From the NCBI GenBank assembly GCA_964392085.1, contig CAYMOV010000045.1, forward strand, positions 1 to 19,230: a stretch of 19,230 nucleotides of DNA, in the 5' to 3' direction. Position numbers and translations under genes: made by a program. Origin of the DNA: CAYMOV01 sp964392085 (GTDB taxonomy: Bacteria > Oederibacteriota > Muellerivitia > Muellerivitales > Muellerivitaceae). Shown piece by piece: positions 7,815 to 16,600 of the stretch. The notes below the pieces were generated by a model. It was not told where the DNA came from and made no database searches. It saw only the letters and a program-made list of their open reading frames with translations. Numbering within the stretch: position 1 is the first letter of the stretch; every line of letters starts with the position of its first letter.

Positions 7815-10800
7815 TTGGAGAGTTCCTTCCTCTTGATCGGCTCCCCCAAAACCTTCGCCTATCACGCCGCCGGTCGATGGGTCCTTTGGACCTGGGCCTT
7901 GTGTTTCCTATGGGTTTTTTCGGCCATTCAGGCTAAAGCCCAGGCCCTAGCGCCCACAGGTACCCCGACGTTTACACCGGTGCTTGCCACCCCGACCCCC
8001 GCTTCCGCCACGCCCACGCCCCCCGCGGCCACCCCGACCCCCACGGGATCCCCGGCTCCGGTCGGTTTGCCTGGCGAATCCGAGATCCTCGATATCACGA
8101 ACCACGCGAACCAATCGGTCACCCCTGGCAACTCAGCCCCCCCGCCCCCCCCGACGGGCCTCAAGAAGACCCTCCAGTCGGACGGCCTAGCCCTGGATTG
8201 GGCGGAAGCCCCCCTCGCCTCCGGGGTGACGGGTTACAACGTCTACCGTTCCCAGTTTCCAGGGGCGGGGTACAACCTGGTGAACGCCCAGCCCGTGACC
8301 GCCGCCCATTACCTGGACGGCTACGAGTCGAGCCTCGATCCCCCCAAGAACGGCGAGACGTATTTCTACGTGGTGGCGGCCGTGGACCGCGCCGGGAACG
8401 TGAGCCCCTATTCGGAGGAGGTCAACGCCAAGGTGGACGGCCTGGTGGAGCCCGGAAAGACCCCCGCGGCGGGCGAACCTACGGATAAAAAGAAGAAGGG
8501 GAAGGACAAGGATAAGGACAAGAAGGAGGATAAGGTCCTCGACCTCCCGGCGAGCAACATCCTCAACGTCAAACTGCCGGCGGACAGCCAGCTCTCCATC
8601 CAGGGCTACAAGAAGATCGACACCTCCTTCTCGCACTACACCTACAACCGACCGAACGGGGTCGGGGGCATCTCCAACAAGGTCAGCACCAACACGGTCA
8701 ACCAGGAACTGGTGGTGAACCTGGACGGAAAGATCGGCGAGAACGTGGATGTGCACGTGGACTTCTCCGACGTGAACCGGACGGGCGGCCTGACGGACTC
8801 CAAGCAGGAGATCTCGATCCTCTACCACGGCAACCCCGACAGCACCATCCAGGAGATCGCCTTCGGGGACCTCGTGCTCTCGATCCCGAACACCGAGTTC
8901 GCGGGGTTCAACAAACAGCTCTTCGGCCTCCAGGCCAAGGTGAAGTTCGACCGCCTCAAGCTGACCAGCCTCTTCGCCCAGACGAAGGGCATCACCGAGA
9001 CCAAGACCTTCCGGGGGGCCTACGTGCCCCTCGATAACGTCATCCAAGACGTCCAGTACATCCGCAGCAAGTACTTCCTCATCACCAAGATCGCTTCAGG
9101 CGATACGGCCGCCGCGGCCCTGCCCAAGCTGGGGGGGAAGCTGGAGATCTGGATGGACGACGGGAACCCCTACAACAACACCCCCAATTCCATCGGGTTG
9201 TTCGACAAGCTCTCCCCGGGCATCGACTACACCCTGGATTACGCGACCGGGGTCATCACCTTCCTGAGGCCGATCTCACAGGGCTTCCGCCTCGCGGTGG
9301 GCTACACCCGAAACGACGGCGCCGTTGTCGGCCTGGACGGGGCGGGCAACATCGACCTCAACAGCGGCCTGTCAGTGCCCCCGAACGGGGTCATGTCCAC
9401 CACCCCGGGCTCCCCCCACCTGATCCTGGACAACGTGGACCCCACGGCGGTGAGCCCCTTCTACCTGGTCAACTATTACGACCTGGGCCGGGACAAGATC
9501 ATCGAGCCGTCCCAGGACCCTGATTTCTACCTCGAAATCGTCGACCAGGGCTCCAACATCGCGGTGCCCATCACGAGCCATGGGGCCCGGTGGGACTACA
9601 AGATCGACACCGACTTGAACATCCTGACCGTGACGGACAAACAGAACCTGGTTTTTCCCGAGCGGCCCTTCGCCAACCCCAACACCGCCCTGGACTCGTC
9701 GAACGGCACCGGCACCTTGGATGTCTACAGCCAGACCACCTCCCCCACCAGCCTTTTCCGCATCCACATCCGCTACAAAACCCGGGTGGACTTCTTCAAA
9801 CTGGACCGCCTGAACATCCTGCGGGGGAGCGAGTCGGTCTTCGTGGACGGCCGCCGGATGCGGCGGGACGTGGACTACTTCTTCGACTACACATCGGGCA
9901 TCCTGAACTTCCAGGACCCGACGCTCCTGCGGCCCGACAGCCAGGTGGTGGTGACCTACGAGTACTCGCCCTTCGGCAACGCGGGCCAGTCCAACATCTT
10001 CGGGGCGAGGGCCGAGTACGACCTGACGGACCATTTCTTCCTGGGGTCCACCTTCCTCTACAACGGCACCCAGACGCCCCAGGACGTGCCCCAGATCGGG
10101 TCCACACCCAACTCGATGAACCTTTTCGACGCCGACGCGAGGTACGAGTTGACCCGGGACATGATCCATTCGGCCACCTCGTTCCTGCCGGGCCTCTCCA
10201 AACTCAAGCTCCCGCTGGAATCGAAGTTCTCGGCCGAGATCGCCAAGAGCCAGTTCAACCCGGACAACTACAACATGGAGGGCGAGAAGGGCGTGGCCCT
10301 GGTGGACAACATGGAGGGGATCGACGACAGCATCTCCGCGGGGATGTCCGAGAACCAATGGACCTCCTCCTCGGCGCCCCTGGCGAACAACGACATCAGC
10401 CCGGCCTTGGTGCCCGTCGTGGCCCAAGGACCCGGCAACAACCGCATCAGGTTCCGCAACAACACCGACACCTTCGTCATGTTCAACAATACCGATGGGC
10501 ACCTGTCGGACCAGGCAGCCGTCACCAACACGGTGCCGGTGCTCCAGATCCCCTACGCCAACCTCCGCAACGACCGGTGGGGCGGGGTCTGGCAGTCCCT
10601 GTCCAAGACCGGCATCGACGCCTCGGGGGTCAAGTACCTCCAGTCCTGGATCAAGAACGACGGCGTGGATAAGTGGGTGGTCCTGGACTTCGGGACCATG
10701 TCCGAGGACGTGAACGGGATTATCCCACCCGGGTATTCCTCGGCGGTAAACCGGAATATCGTGTTGGGCTACGACAACGTGAACGATCAGTCCAATCCGA

Positions 10801-13637
10801 CCCAATTCATCGGGGATGATGAGGACGGCGACCGATCTTCACGGAATTACGACTTCGGCCTACAGGAGTTTTATTTTAATTACCCTAACGGCGTCTTGGC
10901 ATTTCCCGTACAACCGTTCACGGACGAAGCCGACACCCAGGAAGGGGCCCGGAACGGACGGTTGGATACCAAGGACATGAATGGGGACAACCAAGTCAAC
11001 AACACCAACTCCTATTATTCTTTCGGCGTCCGCGCGAACTGGTCGGGGTGGCGCCTCGTCAAGATCCCCGTGAATTTCGCCCTGAGCGATGGGTCCTACA
11101 CCACAACGGACGGCCTTTCTTACGTTTTCCACGGCGTCGGCACGGCGGGTTTGGTCGCCCCCATCATCCGGACGGTCCGGGTGTGGATGACGGGTGTCTC
11201 GGGTTCGGAGGTCAGCGGCGACATCGACTTGGAAACCCTCCAACTCACCAAGAACCGATGGGAACCCCGGGTGGATGCCGATGCCGCCGCGAACCAGGGG
11301 GTTTCGATCAACCCCAGCAAATTCGATGTCTCTTCGGTCAGCCGGGACCAAAACCCTTCCTACGACGCGTCCCTGCGCTTCATCCAGGTGGCCAGCGGCC
11401 AGGATCCCAACGCCATCCTCGCGACCGAGAAGTCGCTTCAACTCACTTACAACCTGTCCAACGGCGACTTCAGCCAGGCCGGGAAACCTCTTTTCTTCTC
11501 CACGAGGGTGTTCAACCAGGCCTTCGACTTCTCGGACTACGCGGACCTTAAGCTGGACCTGGAAGTCCGCTCTTTTTCCCCCGGGGAGGTGCTCTTCATC
11601 CGGTTGGAGAACGACGCCCAAAACTATTACCAGTACAACATCCCGATCACCTCCAACTCCCAGAACGTGTGGAACCCCGTGGGGGCCAAGATCGACGGGT
11701 CGGACAACAACCGGGTGGCGTTGGGCCGGCCCTACCTGAACCGGGTGAACCAGATTTCCATCGGCGTTCTGTCCCCCAACCTGCCCTCGGGCCAGACCAA
11801 GGTCCTCTGGATCAACAACCTGAGGGCCTCCGGCGCCACCACCCGGGAGGGCGTGGCGAAACGCTTCAACACCACCACCACGGTGGGTAATAATTTCGCC
11901 ACGATCGCCACCCGGTACCGGGAGGTGGAGGGCGGGTTCTCGCAGATGGACCAGACGGGCACCAAGTTCCAACTCGCGCGGCAGAACGGGATGGACCTGA
12001 CCTCGAACTCCATCAAGGTGTTCCAGGAGCCCGTGAACATCCAGGTGTCCATCTCGAGGGACGACAAGCTCACCACGAACGACCTGAAGTCCCAGCCCTT
12101 CTACCTGGACCTGCCGGAGACCCGGCAGAAGACCCAGACGGGAAGCCTCTCCTACTCCAAGACGCTCCCCAAGAGCCTGGGGCGCCTGACGAACCTGAGG
12201 GTGTCGGGGAGCAGCACCTCCGAGGCCGACAGCTACCTGGCGGGATACCTCACCCAACCCGGGATCCAGGGAAACAACGTCCGAGCGAACAAGACCTGGA
12301 CCCTCGCCTCGGTTTACGACGCCCCGAAGAAGCTTTGGTTCATCCCCTGGGGATCCAACCAGTTGACCCAGAACTACACCTTCGCGCGGGACACCCAGGT
12401 CTTCGAGTTCGCGACGATCCCCGATTTCGACCGGAGCACCCGGACCCAATCCTACAATTGGACCAACAACTCGGAGTACTTCAAGAAACTGGTCTTCACC
12501 CCGGGCTACAACTGGACCCTCACGGAAGCGAAAGGCAACACCACCTTCGCGGGCCAGGCCGGCAGCGTGGACCACTACATCCCGTTCACCAAGCAGATCC
12601 AACCCAAGGCGGGTTTGTCCTTCCGGGGGATCAAGGGCGTCACCCCCTCGGTGGACTACACCGGGAGCAACCGGGAGGACTTCAGCTCCTCCAACGGGTC
12701 CCGGTTCAACAACGCGAACAACGTCAACTACACCCTGAGCCTGAACCCGGCGCTTTGGGGGAAGTTCTTCCAAAAACTCAACCTGACCCTGGACGGGGGC
12801 CGGTCGGAATCCTCCAACTCGACGATCGTGAACTTCGACCAGAAGCGGGCCCTGGATTTCGAGGAGAAATGGTGGCTCACGCCGCCGGACGGCATCGCGT
12901 TGAACAGTACCCGCAGCCTGACCCACCGGTTGAACATGGGCTTCAAGCTCCTCAACGTCGTCGACGTCCGCCCGACGGGGTCCTGGAGCCGGCAGTTCAA
13001 CATTTTGAGCGAGGGGACCCCGCCGACCCGGTCCGACAACCGGACCCTGGGACTCGACACGTCCTACCAAAAGAAGCTGTTCCGAGTGCCCTACGCCCGC
13101 TTCGGGGTGAACTCGGCGGAGTTCCAGTTCACCCGGACCGACACGGCGCAGTACGATTCCTCCACGCCGCCGCTCCTGGACAACGCGAACTCGACCCGGA
13201 CCTACGCCCTGGTTTTCCCCTATGACATCAACAACAAGGCCCAGGGGAACCTTCGGTACCAGCGCACCCTGGGGGACACCGTCACCCGGGACGTCTACAG
13301 CCACGCCCACAACAACCTGATCCAATTGGAATACAACCAGAAGTTCCTGCAGAATAAGGTGATCAAGATCCCGTTCACGAAATGGAAGATCAAGTTCCAA
13401 CAGGCGATGGAGCTCCGGATCACGCTCCTGAGGGAGATCCTGAAGACGGACTCCCTTTACGCGCCCATCCAAATCAACAGCACCCGGAACCGTGGGACCG
13501 TGGAAATCAACTACAATGCCCTCAAGAACATCCGGTTGGGGATCAACTTCTCGTTGGAGCATTACGTGAACATCATGTTCCCGGAACAGGGCTACGACCT
13601 AGTCCAGGGGGGCATCTCCCTTGAAGCGAGGTTCTAA
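7815..13637 (+). CDS. sprA: SprA/Sov-family outer-membrane protein (type IX secretion translocon) with N-terminal FN3 module
   Basis: SprA is the giant outer-membrane barrel through which T9SS cargo leaves the cell. The 1940 codons encode a signal peptide (cut predicted after AQA, residue 44), a Thr-Pro-rich linker (46-84), one FN3 module (about 108-210), a Lys/Asp-rich stretch (224-240) and then the SprA body. Family marks are paired strand motifs GIDYTLDYATGVITF (about 469) and DVDYFFDYTSGILNF (about 685), VDNMEGIDDSIS (830-841), WVVLDFGTMSEDVNG (about 955), LDTKDMNGD (1050-1058) followed by W-RLVKIPVNF, and many barrel strands to a terminal Phe. Bacteroidota SprA is usually longer, about 2,400 residues. 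The FN3/Lys-rich front end is not something I know from classical SprA. Start is uncertain: TTG 7815 has no ribosome site, while in-frame TTG 7833 has GGAGAG 10 bases upstream and keeps the signal peptide. Family call is strong from many motifs; secretion function is inferred. Confidence 0.87.
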   Translation: MESSFLLIGSPKTFAYHAAGRWVLWTWALCFLWVFSAIQAKAQALAPTGTPTFTPVLATPTPASATPTPPAATPTPTGSPAPVGLPGESEILDITNHANQSVTPGNSAPPPPPTGLKKTLQSDGLALDWAEAPLASGVTGYNVYRSQFPGAGYNLVNAQPVTAAHYLDGYESSLDPPKNGETYFYVVAAVDRAGNVSPYSEEVNAKVDGLVEPGKTPAAGEPTDKKKKGKDKDKDKKEDKVLDLPASNILNVKLPADSQLSIQGYKKIDTSFSHYTYNRPNGVGGISNKVSTNTVNQELVVNLDGKIGENVDVHVDFSDVNRTGGLTDSKQEISILYHGNPDSTIQEIAFGDLVLSIPNTEFAGFNKQLFGLQAKVKFDRLKLTSLFAQTKGITETKTFRGAYVPLDNVIQDVQYIRSKYFLITKIASGDTAAAALPKLGGKLEIWMDDGNPYNNTPNSIGLFDKLSPGIDYTLDYATGVITFLRPISQGFRLAVGYTRNDGAVVGLDGAGNIDLNSGLSVPPNGVMSTTPGSPHLILDNVDPTAVSPFYLVNYYDLGRDKIIEPSQDPDFYLEIVDQGSNIAVPITSHGARWDYKIDTDLNILTVTDKQNLVFPERPFANPNTALDSSNGTGTLDVYSQTTSPTSLFRIHIRYKTRVDFFKLDRLNILRGSESVFVDGRRMRRDVDYFFDYTSGILNFQDPTLLRPDSQVVVTYEYSPFGNAGQSNIFGARAEYDLTDHFFLGSTFLYNGTQTPQDVPQIGSTPNSMNLFDADARYELTRDMIHSATSFLPGLSKLKLPLESKFSAEIAKSQFNPDNYNMEGEKGVALVDNMEGIDDSISAGMSENQWTSSSAPLANNDISPALVPVVAQGPGNNRIRFRNNTDTFVMFNNTDGHLSDQAAVTNTVPVLQIPYANLRNDRWGGVWQSLSKTGIDASGVKYLQSWIKNDGVDKWVVLDFGTMSEDVNGIIPPGYSSAVNRNIVLGYDNVNDQSNPTQFIGDDEDGDRSSRNYDFGLQEFYFNYPNGVLAFPVQPFTDEADTQEGARNGRLDTKDMNGDNQVNNTNSYYSFGVRANWSGWRLVKIPVNFALSDGSYTTTDGLSYVFHGVGTAGLVAPIIRTVRVWMTGVSGSEVSGDIDLETLQLTKNRWEPRVDADAAANQGVSINPSKFDVSSVSRDQNPSYDASLRFIQVASGQDPNAILATEKSLQLTYNLSNGDFSQAGKPLFFSTRVFNQAFDFSDYADLKLDLEVRSFSPGEVLFIRLENDAQNYYQYNIPITSNSQNVWNPVGAKIDGSDNNRVALGRPYLNRVNQISIGVLSPNLPSGQTKVLWINNLRASGATTREGVAKRFNTTTTVGNNFATIATRYREVEGGFSQMDQTGTKFQLARQNGMDLTSNSIKVFQEPVNIQVSISRDDKLTTNDLKSQPFYLDLPETRQKTQTGSLSYSKTLPKSLGRLTNLRVSGSSTSEADSYLAGYLTQPGIQGNNVRANKTWTLASVYDAPKKLWFIPWGSNQLTQNYTFARDTQVFEFATIPDFDRSTRTQSYNWTNNSEYFKKLVFTPGYNWTLTEAKGNTTFAGQAGSVDHYIPFTKQIQPKAGLSFRGIKGVTPSVDYTGSNREDFSSSNGSRFNNANNVNYTLSLNPALWGKFFQKLNLTLDGGRSESSNSTIVNFDQKRALDFEEKWWLTPPDGIALNSTRSLTHRLNMGFKLLNVVDVRPTGSWSRQFNILSEGTPPTRSDNRTLGLDTSYQKKLFRVPYARFGVNSAEFQFTRTDTAQYDSSTPPLLDNANSTRTYALVFPYDINNKAQGNLRYQRTLGDTVTRDVYSHAHNNLIQLEYNQKFLQNKVIKIPFTKWKIKFQQAMELRITLLREILKTDSLYAPIQINSTRNRGTVEINYNALKNIRLGINFSLEHYVNIMFPEQGYDLVQGGISLEARF
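7950..8066 (+). repeat. Thr-Pro-rich low-complexity linker in SprA
   Basis: Residues 46-84 of the SprA-like protein are an irregular run of TP, TPTP and ATPTP units just after the predicted signal-peptide cut. Such linkers are extended and flexible and are often O-glycosylated in secreted proteins; glycosylation here is only inferred. The same kind of unit recurs in the next gene. Confidence 0.8.
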
Positions 13638-13640
13638 CCC

Positions 13641-16600
13641 ATGACCCCCTCCGGAAGCCGCGCTGTCCGCGCCCTGGCTTGGGCGGGAGCCCTCCTCGGG
13701 GTCCTGGCCTGCGCCCCGCGGGCCCAGGCAGCGCCGGCCCCCACGGCCGTTGTGGTTCCCCCTTACGACGGGGAAGTGATTCTCCAATGGACCCCCGAGC
13801 CCCTCGCCACGGCCTACCTCGTCCGCCGGGTCCAAGTGGCGCCCCTAACCGAGACCCCCACGCCCAGCCCGGCGCCCCTCGGGACGGTCGCCCCGGCCAG
13901 TCCCACGGATAGCCCGACCACCACGCCGAGCCCCACGGATTTCCCCACGGTGGTCGCGGGGGCCACCCTGGCCCTCACCGACGACCAAGTGACGAACGGC
14001 AAGGGTTACCGGTACGACCTCTTCAGCCTGGATGGGCTGGGGACCCCGACCCCTTCCTCGGTTTTCGTGACCCCCTTCGCGAACCCCTTGGTGGTTTCGA
14101 CCCTCGCGGTGAATACCCAATACTCGGGGTCCATCCAAATCAATTGGAACGACTCCGCGGCGACCTACCCCATCGCCTACTACCAGGTTTACCGTTACCC
14201 GTTCATGGGATTCTTGACGCCCCCCCCAACCCCTGTCTCCCCCAGCGCGCCGATCAGCGTCTCCGTCGCCCTCTCGGCCTCGCCCACCCCCATCGCGACC
14301 ACGCTTTCGGCGTCCTACCTCGACGGCGGGGCCACTCCCGGGCCGACGGCCTTCTATTACGTTGTCCGCGCGGTGGACAACCAGGGGCACCCGGGGGATT
14401 TCCCGAACCGGACCTCCCAGGGGGCCTTGGCCCAAACCAAACCGCCGTTCGCGCCGGGCCTCTCCGCCCTCGTGGGACCGAGTCCCACGCCGGTTCTCGC
14501 GGGGGGGGTCCGTCTCGCCTGGTCCGGCTCGGCCTCCTCCGAGAACGTCGCGTCCTACCAGGTCTTCCGGAATGCCACTCCGATCGCAACCGTCAACGCC
14601 GTCCCGGGGGTGGATGGTAGTTATGATGACCTGGGCTTGCCCCAAAACGTGGCATCGGCGATGGGCGTTTACTACATCGGCCTCTCGAACGGATCGGGTT
14701 CAGTCACGACCAATACGGTGAACCCGACGATCTTCCGCCCGGCGATCGGGAACGCGCTCCAAGCCACACCGGACTCCACCAAGGTCACCTTGACTTGGAA
14801 CCAGGCTTCCCTGGGCTCCTATGGATTGGGCGGTTACCGGGTCTATAAGAGCCTCCAAGGGATCCCCACGGGCACCTCGACCATCACCCCGACCCTCGTG
14901 GCCGACCTCCCGGTCACTCCCACGGTCACGGCCACCCAAGTCTTCGTGGATACCCCCACGACGAACGCCTCGGGCCTATCCTATTGGGTGGCCCCCTATG
15001 ACCTCTATGGGTTCGAAGGGCCCAATGCCGTCGCCACCCCTTCCGCCTTGAAGTTGGCCCCCACCCCGGCCTCGGTCGTCTCGGCGACCGGCCCGACGGG
15101 GAACAACCGGGTCTCGGTCAATTGGTCCGCCGGTGGAAACGGGTTCTATGGGCCGCCGGTTTCCTATTCCCTCTACCGCTCGGGAACCACGCTTCCGACC
15201 CCGACCCTCGTGGCGACCTTATCCGCCCAAGGCCTCGCTTACCAAGACGCCCTTCCGGGCTCCCTCGTGGGGACCCCGGTGCAGTACCGGGTCTCGGCGG
15301 TCGATGCCTTGGGGAACCCCTCGGACCTCTCGGCCCCCTCCAACGCCGTGACGGCGGTCGCGCCCGTGACGGCGGCCGCGCCCTCCGGCATCCAAATCGG
15401 CGGTAACGGCGTCTCCTTGGTCTTTACCTGGCCCAACAACCCGCCCGCGGACGCGGTGACGGCCTACCAAGTTTCGGGTCCGGATTTCCCCACCCCGGTG
15501 ATCCTTCCCCAGGCGCCGGGGATTTATTCGATCTCGGTGGCCAACCCGGGCGACTTCCAACCGGTGGAGGACACCGTCACGGCCCTGAACGCTTCCGGAG
15601 CCAGCGCGTCCGCGACCTTGGGGGGGATCTCGGTTCCGCCCTACCACCTGACGGCGGTAGTACCGGTCCCGACCCATGAAGTGGACCTCTCCTGGGACTT
15701 GGTCCCCACCCCGAGCTCCACCATACCGGCCCTGGACGGCTACCGGATCTACCGGGCGCCCTCGGCGACCCCGACCTTCATGCCCATCGCCACGGTGTCG
15801 CTCGGCACGATGGGGTACCCCGATACCACCGTCCAGGCGGGCCAGTCTTACCTTTATCGGGTGACCCTGAAGGCCGGCAACTCCGCCGAGAGCCCCCTCT
15901 ACCCCACGACGACCCCGATCCCCGAGGCCCATGTCTCCACTTGGCCCAATGGCCCGACCGGCCTGACGTCCTTCTCCAGCGCGGCGGCGGCCACCCTCCA
16001 ATGGATGCCGAATGCCCCGTCGGACAACGTCGTTTCCTATAACGTCTACGGCGCCGGGAACCCCACGCCCATCGCGGCCGTCCCGCCGTCCCCCACGCCG
16101 CTGTTCGTCGTCACCCTGACGCCCGGAATCCGGTCCGGTTTTGAGGTGACGGCCCTCAACGCCGGCGGGGAAAGCGCCGGAACCCAGGCCCTCTCGATCC
16201 TCGGTCCGCCGGCGATCTCGCCGGGGGTGGGGTGGGTCCCCCCAGCGGGAGCGACCGTCACGGCGACGCCCGGGTTGGTTTGGATCTCGGGGATCGGCTA
16301 TTCGGGCGACGTCACGGGTTTTGACCTCTACCGTTCGACCAGCGCCGGGTTCACCTGGCAGACCTACCAGGGAACCGTCGCGAACCCCGCCACCGTGTTC
16401 TCGGACGCGGGCGTAGCGGGCTATACGACCTATTACCGCCTGGTGGCCAAGGACGCCTTCGGATTGGGGTCCGACCCGGCGGCTTCCGCGCCCCTTTCGA
16501 TCGACCTCTACCCCTCGGCGCCTGTTTCCATGGCGGTGACGCCGTCCAACAACGCGGTGACCCTGGTGTGGACCGCGCCTCCGGGCACGGCCCCTGCCCC

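Noticed and set aside
10860..13562. A 900-codon open frame on the minus strand opposite sprA
   Set aside because: It lies fully antisense to a well-supported gene. Strong G/C bias at third codon positions removes stops from the opposite strand, and the translated product is low-complexity with no recognisable family.
13641..13730. Lipobox in the FN3 protein signal peptide (Cys24)
   Set aside because: The residues before the Cys (V-L-A) fit the lipobox poorly, and a good type I cut site (AQA) follows six residues later.
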